From Conchiformibius kuhniae DSM 17694 (lineage in GTDB: Bacteria > Pseudomonadota > Gammaproteobacteria > Burkholderiales > Neisseriaceae), in assembly GCF_000428785.1 (NCBI RefSeq), contig NZ_AUAP01000001.1, positions 355,398-419,397 on the forward strand: a stretch of DNA of 64,000 nucleotides, given 5' to 3'. Both the position numbers and the translations under genes were made by a program. The notes under the pieces are model-generated. The model was not told the origin of the DNA and did not search any database. It saw only the letters and a program-made list of their open reading frames with translations. Position 1 is the first letter of the stretch. Every line of letters begins with the position of its first letter. This document shows, one piece after another, positions 15,659 through 23,106 of this stretch.

Positions 15659-17368
15659 ATGAAAGCCAGCCGATTTTTCATTTCCACCCTCAAAGAAGCC
15701 CCCGCCGAAGCCGCGCTGCCCAGCCACAAACTGATGCTCCGCGCCGGTTTGGTGAAAGCCCTCGCATCGGGCTTGTACACTTGGATGCCGATGGGCTTGC
15801 GCGTGTTGCGCAAAGTGGAACACATCGTCCGCGAAGAAATGAACCGCGCCGGTGCGGTGGAATTGCTGATGCCGTTTGTGCAACCTGCCGAATTGTGGCA
15901 GGAAAGCGGGCGTTGGGATTTTTACGGCAAAGAACTGCTGCGCCTGCACGACCGCCATGAGCGCGAATTTTGCCTCAGCCCCACCTGCGAAGAAACCATC
16001 ACCGACATCGTCCGCAAAGAAATCAATTCCTACAAACAGTTACCGATTAACTTCTACCACATCAACACCAAATTCCGCGATGAAGTGCGCCCCCGTTTCG
16101 GCGTGATGCGGGCGCGGGAATTTGTGATGAAAGATGCCTACTCTTTCCACGCCGACTACGAATCGCTGGTGCGGGACGGCTATCAGCCGATGTACGATGC
16201 CTACTGCCGCATTTTTGACCGTTTGGGCTTGGACTACCGCCCCGTTGCCGCCGACACGGGTAGCATCGGCGGCACGGGTTCGCACGAATTTCAGGTGATT
16301 GCCGAAAGCGGCGAAGACGTGATTGCCTACAGCGATGCGTCCGATTACGCCGCGAATGTGGAATTGGCGCAAACCCTGCCGCTTTCAGGCAGCCGCGCCG
16401 CACCCGCCGCCGCTTTGGAAAAAGTGTCCACGCCCGATGTGAAAACCATTGTCCAACTGGTTGAATTTTTGAATGTTCCCATTGCAACCACGATGAAATC
16501 CATTGTGGTGGAAGGCGAAAACGGCGAATTGGTGCTGCTGCTGCTGCGCGGCGACCACGAGTTCAACGACATCAAGGCGGAAAAACTGGCGGGCGTAAAA
16601 TCGCCCTTGACGATGGCCGCGCCCGAAGCGGTACGCGCGGCATTCGGTGCGGACGGCGGTTCGCTGGGGCCGGTGGGTTTTGCGGGCAAGGTGTACGCCG
16701 ATTACGCGCTGGAAAAGGGCGCGGACTGGGTCATCGGTGCCAACGAAAACCATTGCCACTACACGGGTTTCAATTTCGGGCGCGATGCCGCCGAGCCGGA
16801 ATTTGTGGATTTGCGCAACGTGGTGGCGGGCGACCCCAGCCCGTGCGGTGCGGGCAGCCTGAAATTGGCGCGCGGCATTGAAGTGGGACACGTTTTCCAA
16901 CTGCGCGACAAATATTCCGCCGCCCTGAACGCGGTGTTTTTGGACAACAACGGCAAGTCGCAAATCATGGAAATGGGCTGCTACGGCATCGGCATCACCC
17001 GCATTGTCGCCGCCGCCATTGAGCAAAATCACGATGAGCGCGGCATTGTGTGGACGGAAACCATGGCACCGTTTACCGCCGTCATCGTGCCGATGAACTA
17101 CAAAAAATCCGAAGCCGTGCGCCAAGCAGCCGATGAGTTGTACGCGCAATTGACGGCGGCGGGTGTGGATGTGCTGCTGGACGACCGCGACGAACGCGCG
17201 GGCGTGTTGCTGAACGACAGCGAACTGCTGGGGATTCCGCACCGCATTGTGATTGGCGACCGTGGTTTGAAAGAAGGCGTGGTGGAATACACCGTCCGCA
17301 AAACGGGCGAAACCTGCAGCGTAAAATTGGACGAAGTGGCGGCACTGTTTGCCGCATCGCCCGCATAA
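15659..17368 (+). CDS. proS: Proline--tRNA ligase
   Basis: Class II aminoacyl-tRNA synthetase, 569 residues, the bacterial form with an insertion editing domain. Motif 1 region lies around GLYTWMPMGLRVLRKVE. Motif 2 is NTKFRDEVRPRFGVMRAREF, and motif 3 is EMGCYGIGITR. The editing insertion spans roughly residues 225-400 (ELVLLLLRGDHEFNDIKAEKL). The C-terminal anticodon-binding domain ends DEVAALFAASPA. ATG 15659 is preferred because AAGGA precedes it and the product begins MKASRFFIST, as in relatives. Confidence 0.97.
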   Translation: MKASRFFISTLKEAPAEAALPSHKLMLRAGLVKALASGLYTWMPMGLRVLRKVEHIVREEMNRAGAVELLMPFVQPAELWQESGRWDFYGKELLRLHDRHEREFCLSPTCEETITDIVRKEINSYKQLPINFYHINTKFRDEVRPRFGVMRAREFVMKDAYSFHADYESLVRDGYQPMYDAYCRIFDRLGLDYRPVAADTGSIGGTGSHEFQVIAESGEDVIAYSDASDYAANVELAQTLPLSGSRAAPAAALEKVSTPDVKTIVQLVEFLNVPIATTMKSIVVEGENGELVLLLLRGDHEFNDIKAEKLAGVKSPLTMAAPEAVRAAFGADGGSLGPVGFAGKVYADYALEKGADWVIGANENHCHYTGFNFGRDAAEPEFVDLRNVVAGDPSPCGAGSLKLARGIEVGHVFQLRDKYSAALNAVFLDNNGKSQIMEMGCYGIGITRIVAAAIEQNHDERGIVWTETMAPFTAVIVPMNYKKSEAVRQAADELYAQLTAAGVDVLLDDRDERAGVLLNDSELLGIPHRIVIGDRGLKEGVVEYTVRKTGETCSVKLDEVAALFAASPA

Positions 17369-17382
17369 TTGCCCATTGGAAC

Positions 17383-17417
17383 ACGCCCTTGTTTCTTCAT
17401 CGGGACAAGGGCGTTTT
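17383..17417 (+). terminator. Rho-independent terminator of proS
   Basis: Stem ACGCCCTTGT / ACAAGGGCGT (10 bp, 12-base loop) followed by TTT. The T-tract runs into the left end of a repeat element. Confidence 0.75.
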
Positions 17418-17420
17418 GCT

Positions 17421-17611
17421 GGGGCGTGTCATCAATTCATCAATTATCCGCAAAACCTTTGCGCCGTCATTCCCGCGAATGAGGGAATCCATCGCCCGAT
17501 TTTTGGCAAGCGATCGATATTTTGTCAAGGTTTGCTGTGCTTTGGCTTGGATTTCCGCCTGCACGGGAATGATGGCGCGGTGTTTTTTCAGTGAGTTGAT
17601 GGCACGCCCTA
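17421..17611. repeat. Complete GGGCGTGTCATCAATT-ended repeat element (copy B)
   Basis: About 191 bp. The left end GGGGCGTGTCATCAATT and right end GTTGATGGCACGCCCTAA are inverted. Inside are two dRS3-like palindromes (17468-17487 and a degraded one near 17550-17572) around a core with TTGTCAAGGTTTGCTGTGCTTTGG. It carries no gene and sits between the proS terminator and aroA. Confidence 0.7.
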
Positions 17612-17655
17612 ATGGCAGCACCGTACGCTTGACGCTATAATCCCCGCTTTTTCCC

Positions 17656-18948
17656 ATGACCGAATCCCTGCACCTGCCCGCCGCCCGCGTCCGCGCCGCC
17701 GCCCTTGCCCTGCCCGGCTCCAAAAGCATCAGCAACCGTACCCTGCTCTTGGCAGCGCTGTCTGAAAATTCCTGCGAAATCCGTTCCCTGCTCAAATCGG
17801 ACGACACCGACCGAATGTTGGACGCGCTGCACGCACTCGGCATCAAAACCGAAACCGCCGCTTCAGGCAGCCTGCGCGTACACGGCTGCGGCGGACGTTT
17901 TCCCGCGCAAAAAGCCGATTTGTTTCTCGGCAATGCCGGCACCGCGTTCCGACCCCTGACCGCCGCGCTCGCGCTGCTGGGCGGCGATTACCGTCTGCAC
18001 GGCGTGCCGCGCATGCACCAACGACCCATCGGCGATTTGACCGATGCCCTGCGCGTGGCGGGAGCGAACATTGATTTTCTTGGTGAAAATGGTTTTCCGC
18101 CGCTTCACATCGGCGCGTTTGCCGACACCGGCGCGGACATCATTCCCGTGCGCGGCAATGTGTCCAGCCAATTTCTGACCGCGCTGCTGATGGCTTTGCC
18201 GCTTACCCGCCGCGCCCGCACCATTGAGGTGCAGGGCGAACTGATTTCGCGCCCGTATATTGATATTACCCTGAATTTATTGCAACAATTCGGCGTAATG
18301 GTGGCGCATGACGATTACCGCCGTTTCCGCATTCCCGCCGATGCCCGCTACACCGCGCCCGCCGTCATCAATGTGGAAGGGGACGCATCGGGCGCATCGT
18401 ATTTTTTGGCGGCGGGGCTGCTCGGCGGCGCGGCGGTGCGCGTGTGCGGCGTGGGCAAGCAATCCATTCAAGGCGACACCGCCTTTGCCCGCGAATTGGA
18501 AAAAATCGGCGCAAACGTGGTTTGGGGCGATGATTTTATTGAAGTTTCCCGCGATGCGGCGCAGCCCGTGCGCCCGTTTGACTTGGACGCGAACCACATT
18601 CCCGATGCGGCGATGACTTTGGCGGTGGTGGCGTTGGCAACGGGCGGAACGTGCGCCATTCGCAACATCGCTTCGTGGCGCGTGAAAGAAACCGACCGCA
18701 TCGCGGCAATGGCAACGGAATTACGCAAACTCGGCGCGGCGGTGGAAGAATTGCCCGATGCCATTATCATCACGCCGCCGCCGCGCCTGAATGCGGGCGT
18801 GGCGATTGACACTTATGACGACCACCGCATGGCGATGTGTTTTTCGCTGGTGTCGCTGCTGGGCGTGCCGGTGGTGATTAACGACCCTGATTGCGTTGCC
18901 AAAACGTTTCCCGATTATTTTGAACGTTTTGCGGCATTGACGGACTAA
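17656..18948 (+). CDS. aroA: 3-phosphoshikimate 1-carboxyvinyltransferase (EPSP synthase)
   Basis: Shikimate-pathway enzyme joining PEP and shikimate-3-phosphate. It has PGSKSISNR near the N-terminus, LFLGNAGTAFRPLTAALAL (class I PEP-binding loop, with Phe where Met is commoner), NVSSQFLTALLMALP, the WRVKETDRIAAM block and YDDHRMAMCFSLVSL. 430 residues is normal. A TATAAT at 17636-17641 sits close to the ATG, so the leader would be very short. A perfect uptake word lies inside the gene (17862-17873, minus). Confidence 0.96.
   Translation: MTESLHLPAARVRAAALALPGSKSISNRTLLLAALSENSCEIRSLLKSDDTDRMLDALHALGIKTETAASGSLRVHGCGGRFPAQKADLFLGNAGTAFRPLTAALALLGGDYRLHGVPRMHQRPIGDLTDALRVAGANIDFLGENGFPPLHIGAFADTGADIIPVRGNVSSQFLTALLMALPLTRRARTIEVQGELISRPYIDITLNLLQQFGVMVAHDDYRRFRIPADARYTAPAVINVEGDASGASYFLAAGLLGGAAVRVCGVGKQSIQGDTAFARELEKIGANVVWGDDFIEVSRDAAQPVRPFDLDANHIPDAAMTLAVVALATGGTCAIRNIASWRVKETDRIAAMATELRKLGAAVEELPDAIIITPPPRLNAGVAIDTYDDHRMAMCFSLVSLLGVPVVINDPDCVAKTFPDYFERFAALTD
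17862..17873 (-). other. DNA uptake sequence, perfect AGGCTGCCTGAA
   Basis: Minus-strand copy of the 12-base word, inside aroA. Confidence 0.7.
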
Positions 18949-18953
18949 TTTTC

Positions 18954-18965
18954 AGGCTGCCTGAA
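18954..18965 (+). other. DNA uptake sequence, perfect AGGCTGCCTGAA, in a small palindrome
   Basis: Lies just after the aroA stop, within the palindrome TTTCAGG-CTG-CCTGAAA (18950-18966), as is common for uptake words at gene ends. Confidence 0.7.
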
Positions 18966-18967
18966 AC

Positions 18968-19099
18968 ATGAACATCGCCTTAACGCCACCGCTTGCCGCT
19001 CTGATTGCGGATACGGATTTTCCCGATGATGATGTGATTATCGGCAGCACTTTAGGCAGTTGGCGCGATGCGGCGGCGTTGGTGTTTGATATGATTTAG
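18968..19099 (+). CDS. Small hypothetical ORF, possibly a remnant
   Basis: 43-residue frame starting just after the uptake word, MNIALTPPLAALI...LVFDMI, acidic in the middle (DFPDDDV). Beyond the TAG the same frame reads KNGYDVSSID before a stop, and those last codons are the left end of the adjoining repeat. This suggests a longer gene truncated by repeat insertion and a nonsense change. I do not recognise a family, there is no clear ribosome-binding site, and it may not be expressed. Confidence 0.3.
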   Translation: MNIALTPPLAALIADTDFPDDDVIIGSTLGSWRDAAALVFDMI

Positions 19100-19111
19100 A
19101 AAAATGGCTAT

Positions 19112-19311
19112 GATGTGTCATCAATTGACTGAAAAAAACACGGCATCATCATTCCCGCGCAGGCGGGAATCCATATCGAAGCACGACAAACCTTGATAAA
19201 ACATCGCTTGCCAAACCAAACATTGTGCAGTGGATTTCCGCCTGCGCGGGAATGACGGCGTATTTTTATTGCACTGATTTAATTGGAAAATTTAAATAAT
19301 GACACGCCCTA
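19112..19311. repeat. Complete GGGCGTGTCATCAATT-ended repeat element (copy C)
   Basis: About 200 bp. The left end is GTGTCATCAATTGACTGAAAAA and the right end AATAATGACACGCCCTA. It has two clear dRS3 palindromes (ATTCCCGCGCAGGCGGGAAT at 19151-19170 and the CCGCCTGCGCGGGAAT arm near 19240-19255) and the shared core AACCTTGATAAAACATCGC. The right end contains the stop codon of the downstream exporter gene. Confidence 0.7.
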
Positions 19312-20196
19312 GGACGGCGTTTTTGGTTTGAGCGACCCCAAATAAATCGCCGTCATCGTCAGCACCGCCCCCGTCCATTGCAGCGCGTTAATCGGTTTGC
19401 CGAGCAAAAACGCGTCAATCAGCAGCGCGGCAACCGGTTCGGACAGCAGCAGCAAACCCGTCAGCGACAGCGACAACATCGGAATGGAATAGGCAATCAG
19501 CCCCCACGCCAAACATTGCATCACCGCGCCGTACACCACAATCCAGCCCAGTTGCGCGAAAGTGGTTGGCAGAAAATTATTCCCGTTAAACAAAAACATC
19601 GGCAGCAGCAATACCAGTGTGCCGCCCAAGCTGATGTGCAGCATCAGGGGAAAAATCGGCGTGTGCGCGGCGTGGTGGGTTTTGCGGACGAACACCATCG
19701 ACAAAGCCAGCATCAGCCCCGACACAATCCCCGACACAAAGCCCCACAACGCCCGCCCGTTGTGTCCGAACTCGGGTGTAGAAATCATCGCCACGCCCAG
19801 TGTTGCCAGCAGCAGGCTGCCGCTTTGCAGGCGGCTCAAACGCTCGCGGAAACACAACACGCCGATGGTGGTCAGCCAAAAAATCTGTAAGCTGTTCAAT
19901 AAGGTGGAAATGCCCGGCCCGACCGCGTAAATGCTTTCGTGCCACAGTGCCAAGTCCAAACCCAAAAACGCGCCTGCCGCCAAAGCGTTGCGCCGTGCCG
20001 CGCCGCCTGCGGGAAAGATTTGCCCGAACCAACGCGCCAAGCCCCAAAAAATCACCCCCGCCACCGCCAAACGCCAAAACGCCATCGCATACGCGCCCAC
20101 GGGAACGTGCGCGACAATCACGCTGCCTAAGCCGAAAATGATGCAGCCGATAATCAGACCAAAAGGAGCGGAGCGGGGGGAAATCAGGGGCGACAT
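19309..20196 (-). CDS. EamA/DMT-family transporter
   Basis: 295-residue membrane protein with about ten hydrophobic segments in two EamA repeats (first from PFGLIIGCIIFGLGSVIVA; second starting near GFVSGIVSGLMLALS; SEPVAALLIDAFLLG near the C-terminus). The substrate is unknown. No Shine-Dalgarno sequence is visible. Instead, an 8-base G-run (C-run in the mRNA) lies 8 bases upstream of the ATG, a candidate phase-variable tract. The stop codon lies in the right tip of repeat copy C. It is on the same strand as a second EamA gene upstream but separated from it by a hairpin and a repeat. Confidence 0.88.
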   Translation of the reverse strand: MSPLISPRSAPFGLIIGCIIFGLGSVIVAHVPVGAYAMAFWRLAVAGVIFWGLARWFGQIFPAGGAARRNALAAGAFLGLDLALWHESIYAVGPGISTLLNSLQIFWLTTIGVLCFRERLSRLQSGSLLLATLGVAMISTPEFGHNGRALWGFVSGIVSGLMLALSMVFVRKTHHAAHTPIFPLMLHISLGGTLVLLLPMFLFNGNNFLPTTFAQLGWIVVYGAVMQCLAWGLIAYSIPMLSLSLTGLLLLSEPVAALLIDAFLLGKPINALQWTGAVLTMTAIYLGSLKPKTPS

Positions 20197-20204
20197 GGCA
20201 TCAC

Positions 20205-20212
20205 GGGGGGGG
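20205..20212. other. Homopolymeric G8/C8 tract upstream of EamA gene
   Basis: Eight consecutive G on the plus strand (C in the mRNA), ending 8 bases before the start codon. It is followed by further G clusters (GGG, GGGG). Confidence 0.6.
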
Positions 20213-20265
20213 AGGGTGGGGCAGGGCGTTATTGTAAATGATTTGCGGGCGGGCGCACAAACGGC

Positions 20266-20299
20266 ACACCCCCGTACCGTGCGGACGGTGCGGGGGTGT
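20266..20299. terminator. GC-rich stem-loop
   Basis: 15-bp stem ACACCCCCGTACCGT / ACGGTGCGGGGGTGT with one G-T wobble and a 4-base loop. There is no strong T-tract. It is probably the terminator of the 20459-21337 exporter, or part of the neighbouring repeat. Confidence 0.45.
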
Positions 20300-20312
20300 C
20301 AAAGCATGATGG

Positions 20313-20451
20313 TTGGGGGTGTCATCAATTCCGCGCACACGGGAAGCCAAAACAGATTGAACAAGGCGTTGATGAAACATCGCTTGCCAAGCATCTGTGC
20401 GGGCATGACGGCGGTTTTGGTATTGTGCTGATTGTCAGATGACGCCCCCAA
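20313..20451. repeat. Diverged GGGCGTGTCATC-ended repeat element (copy D)
   Basis: 139 bp with near-perfect terminal inverted repeats TTGGGGGTGTCATC and GATGACGCCCCCAA. The core keeps AAACATCGCTTGCCAAGCATC. The dRS3 arms are degraded to TTCCGCGCACACGGGAAG and CATGACGGCGG. Confidence 0.6.
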
Positions 20452-20458
20452 CTGTGAT

Positions 20459-21337
20459 TTATGGGTTTGTGCCGAACAGATTTGCGCCGAAATACAGGCA
20501 CACAATCGCCGCCAGTGCCAAAGCGATGCCCGCCGCATTGGTTTTGCTCACGCGCTCGCGGAACAGCCATGCGCCCGTGAGCGTGCCAAGCACAATCACG
20601 CCCATGTTCATGCCCGCAAACACCAAAGTCGGGCTTTCCTTAAACGCCTGATGCGCTTTGACATAAAACAGAATATTGACAAAGTTCAGCACGCCCAGCA
20701 GCAAGCCGCCGACCATGCTTTTTTGGTGCCATGCCGTTTTGCGGGCAAACAGGTAGGCAAACATCAGCGTGCCCGCCAGCACGAATGCCACCAGCAGGCT
20801 GCCGGCAAACACGCCGCCCATTTTCGACAATTGTTTGAACAAAATATCAATCACGCCGTAGCCCGCCCAAACGCCCAAAAGCAGCAGTGCGGTTTGGCGG
20901 TCGGCGGGGGCTTTGCTTCCGTCCTGCGGCGCGGGTTTGTACACCAAGCACAGCAGGGCGGCGAATGCCAGCAGCACGCCGAGCAGACGGTTGGCGGTGA
21001 GCGCTTCGCCAAACACGGTGAACGCTGCCACCACCGGCAAAAACAGCGACAAACGCTGCGCCGCGTCCGATTTGACGATGCCCGTGTGCTGGACGGCGCG
21101 TCCCATCACCACAAACACGCTCGGCAGCAACACCCCCAGCAGCACAAACAGCCACGCATTGGGCAGCACCGCTTGGAAGCTGTCGGCACTCGGTTGTAAG
21201 AAAATCAGCGTCATCAAAGTGGTAACGATGTAATTGAACGCCACCATCTGTTCGATGCGCATGTCGTGCTTGCGCGCCGTTTTCAGCAATACCGAAACGG
21301 CAACGCTGGCAAAGATACTAATCAGCAGATAAATCAT
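20459..21337 (-). CDS. EamA/DMT-family transporter
   Basis: 292 residues, about ten hydrophobic helices, starting MIYLLISIFASVAVSVLLK (likely first helix, no cleavable signal). It has two EamA halves, with a cytoplasmic linker rich in charged residues (APQDGSKAPADRQT) in the middle. The second half has MNMGVIVLGTLTGAWLFRERV, the common EamA ending. It differs from the 19309-20196 paralogue. The substrate is not predictable. Confidence 0.88.
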   Translation of the reverse strand: MIYLLISIFASVAVSVLLKTARKHDMRIEQMVAFNYIVTTLMTLIFLQPSADSFQAVLPNAWLFVLLGVLLPSVFVVMGRAVQHTGIVKSDAAQRLSLFLPVVAAFTVFGEALTANRLLGVLLAFAALLCLVYKPAPQDGSKAPADRQTALLLLGVWAGYGVIDILFKQLSKMGGVFAGSLLVAFVLAGTLMFAYLFARKTAWHQKSMVGGLLLGVLNFVNILFYVKAHQAFKESPTLVFAGMNMGVIVLGTLTGAWLFRERVSKTNAAGIALALAAIVCLYFGANLFGTNP

Positions 21338-21524
21338 CTTGGGTTTCCTTGTACAAGGTCAAAACAAAAACCGCCAACCCCCAATGGATTGGACGGCGCG
21401 GCAGACAATCTGCCGCAGCAGCCTTATAACAAATCCCGAGCCAAAACTCAATGCCCGCACGGTAAAAAGCACGGGGATTTTGTGGTATAGTCGCGTTTTG
21501 CCACGATTGGTTACGGTATCCGCC

Positions 21525-22463
21525 ATGTCTGTTTACACCCGCGTTGATGACGCGCAAATGCACCGTTTGCTTGCCGATTACGACATCGGCGCGTTTGTGT
21601 CGCTGCAAGGCATCGCCCAAGGCATCACCAACAGCAATTATTTTCTCCACACCACGCAGGGCAGCTATGTTTTAACGGTGTTTGAAGCGCTCACGCAGGT
21701 GCAATTGCCGTTTTTTTTGCGCCTGAAGCAGCATTTGAGCCGCAACGGGGTGGCGTGTCCTGCGCCCGTGCCGCAAAAAAACGGGCGTTTGGACGCGCAG
21801 GTGGCGGGCAAGCCTGCCTGTATCGTCAGCCGTTTGCAGGGCGGCGACACGTCTTATCCTACGGCGGGGCAATGTTTCCACACGGGGGCGATGCTGGCGA
21901 AAATGCATTTGGCGGGTGCATCGTTTCCCGAAAAAATGGACAATCCGCGCCACAGCGCGTGGTGGACGCACAGTGCGGAACGGCTGATGCCCCTGCTGGA
22001 CAAAGACGATGCCGCCCTGCTTGCCGATGAAACCGCATTTTTGGCGGCACACCCCGACCACGCCCTGCCGCAAGGCATCATTCACGCCGATTTGTTCAAA
22101 GACAACGTGCTGTTGGACGGCGAGCGGGTGGCGGGATTGATTGATTTTTACTATGCCTGCTGCGGCAGTTTCGTGTATGACTTGGCGGTGGCGCTCAACG
22201 ATTGGGCGCGTTGTGCCGACAATGTGCCGAATACGGCATTGTATGATGCTTTTGTGCGCGGCTACGAAAGCGTGCGCCCGCTTACGCCCGCCGAACGCGC
22301 TTATCTGCCCGTTGCCCACCGCGCCGGCTGCGTGCGTTTTTGGGTGTCGCGGCTGCTGGATTTCCACTTTCCCGCCGAAGGCGAGATGACGTTTATCAAA
22401 GACCCGAACGTGTTTCGCGATTTGCTGCTGGTGTACCGCCAAGGGCGCGTGCCGTCCGTTTAG
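21525..22463 (+). CDS. thrB: Homoserine kinase, APH-fold (ThrB2 type)
   Basis: 312 residues; phosphorylates homoserine in threonine synthesis. This is the aminoglycoside-phosphotransferase-fold form found in many Proteobacteria, not the GHMP kinase. Motifs are QGIAQGITNSNYFL at the N-terminus, catalytic loop GIIHADLFKDNVL (HxDxxxxN) and metal motif GLIDFYYACCG. The start at 21525 gives the usual MSVYT N-terminus; a TATAGT with a TG extension lies at 21486-21491. An 8-base T-run occurs in the coding sequence (21711-21718). The stop codon abuts a partial repeat. Confidence 0.93.
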   Translation: MSVYTRVDDAQMHRLLADYDIGAFVSLQGIAQGITNSNYFLHTTQGSYVLTVFEALTQVQLPFFLRLKQHLSRNGVACPAPVPQKNGRLDAQVAGKPACIVSRLQGGDTSYPTAGQCFHTGAMLAKMHLAGASFPEKMDNPRHSAWWTHSAERLMPLLDKDDAALLADETAFLAAHPDHALPQGIIHADLFKDNVLLDGERVAGLIDFYYACCGSFVYDLAVALNDWARCADNVPNTALYDAFVRGYESVRPLTPAERAYLPVAHRAGCVRFWVSRLLDFHFPAEGEMTFIKDPNVFRDLLLVYRQGRVPSV

Positions 22464-22513
22464 GGCGTATCATCAATTGACCCGAAAACCACCGCGCCGT
22501 TATTCCTGCGCAT
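22461..22513. repeat. Partial repeat element (copy E), left half only
   Basis: TAGGGCGTATCATCAATTGAC followed by CGAAAACCACCGCGCCGTTATTCC. It starts in the thrB stop codon and runs into the 3' end of the S4 gene on the other strand. No right half is visible. Confidence 0.55.
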
Positions 22514-22730
22514 TTTCAAACACTTCAATGACCGCGCCCGCATACGCCACCGTTTCGCCCGCACGGATTTTGGCGGTTTTGCGGGTTTCCGTGTTGCCGT
22601 TGCGCCGCACTTCGCCCGCCGCAATCACCGCTTTGGCGCGTCCGCCGCTTTCTGCCAAGCCCGCCAGTTTCAACAAATCGCACAGGGCAATGTGTTCCTG
22701 CCCCGCCAAATCCACCCGTATCGCCGTCAT
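22500..22730 (-). CDS. S4-domain RNA-binding protein (YbcJ-like)
   Basis: 76-residue single S4 domain: LCDLLKLAGLAESGGRAKAVIAAGEVRRNGNTETRK holds the usual alpha-L signature of RNA-binding S4 proteins (the SG-AK and V-NG-xET-RK elements). Probably binds structured RNA; the partner is unknown. ATG 22730 is chosen because AGGAG stands 7 bases upstream; a longer frame would run through the sRNA terminator. The last codons (NAQE-stop) coincide with a repeat fragment, so its C-terminus may have been altered by that repeat. Confidence 0.85.
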   Translation of the reverse strand: MTAIRVDLAGQEHIALCDLLKLAGLAESGGRAKAVIAAGEVRRNGNTETRKTAKIRAGETVAYAGAVIEVFENAQE

Positions 22731-22791
22731 GTTCCGACTCCTGTTTGCTACAAAAGCGCCGATTATAACCGAGATGCCTTGACGCGCAGGC

Positions 22792-22824
22792 AAAAAAACA
22801 CCCCTTGCTTGGGGAAACAAGGGG
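22792..22824 (-). terminator. Terminator of the candidate sRNA
   Basis: Minus-strand stem CCCCTTG / CAAGGGG with a 10-base loop, then GTG and seven T. There is no minus-strand protein gene upstream that it could serve. Confidence 0.75.
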
Positions 22825-22905
22825 CACAAAAGGAACACAAACCACTACCAAAATTACTACACACGGTGTTTGTCGGACAGACAATCGGTCTGTGTGTAGC
22901 TGGTA
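22792..22905 (-). ncRNA. Candidate Fur-regulated small RNA (NrrF-like)
   Basis: Predicted minus-strand transcript of about 114 nt, from a point 7 bases past the -10 to the T-tract at 22798-22792. It contains no useful ORF. Structure seen: a stem CTACAC/GTGTAG (outer, 22899-22894 with 22862-22857) enclosing an ACAGAC/GTCTGT hairpin (22893-22888 with 22882-22877). A U-rich single-stranded stretch with GUUCCUUUU, able to pair with AGGAAC-type ribosome-binding sites, follows, then a terminator. Fur-like boxes overlap the promoter. These are the hallmarks of neisserial NrrF, which represses sdh under iron starvation. Identity with NrrF is inferred from organisation, not alignment. Confidence 0.6.
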
Positions 22906-22920
22906 TTGAGAATCATACCC
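22902..22920. promoter_or_regulatory. Fur-box-like sequence 2 (over the sRNA -10)
   Basis: GGTATTGAGAATCATACCC agrees with the 19-base Fur consensus GATAATGATAATCATTATC at 13 positions. It covers the -10 of the sRNA promoter. Confidence 0.55.
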
Positions 22921-22940
22921 GTTTTTGAATGTCATGGCAA
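22912..22940 (-). promoter_or_regulatory. Promoter of the candidate sRNA
   Basis: Minus-strand TTGCCA (22940-22935), 17-base spacer, TATGAT (22917-22912). Confidence 0.6.
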
Positions 22941-22955
22941 ATGATAATTATTACT
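22937..22955. promoter_or_regulatory. Fur-box-like sequence 1 (over the sRNA -35)
   Basis: GCAAATGATAATTATTACT agrees with the 19-base Fur consensus at 14 positions, including the central AATGATAAT. It overlaps the -35 of the minus-strand promoter. Confidence 0.65.
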
Positions 22956-23106
22956 GATTTTAAAAACGGGGGTATCTTGATGATTGTCATGGATATTTAG
23001 TTTTCGTGCCGCGTTTGGTGTCCGCACGGGGGCGGCAAGGGCGTGAAAATCCCCGCACAACAGGCGCATCGCTGTATAATATAAAGCTTTTTCCGCTTGC
23101 GCCGCC

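Noticed and set aside
17389..17640. Plus-strand frame with PSFPRMRES
   Set aside because: Translation of dRS3 repeats, a common source of false hypothetical proteins in Neisseriaceae; the same applies to 34155-34376 and 57155-57376.
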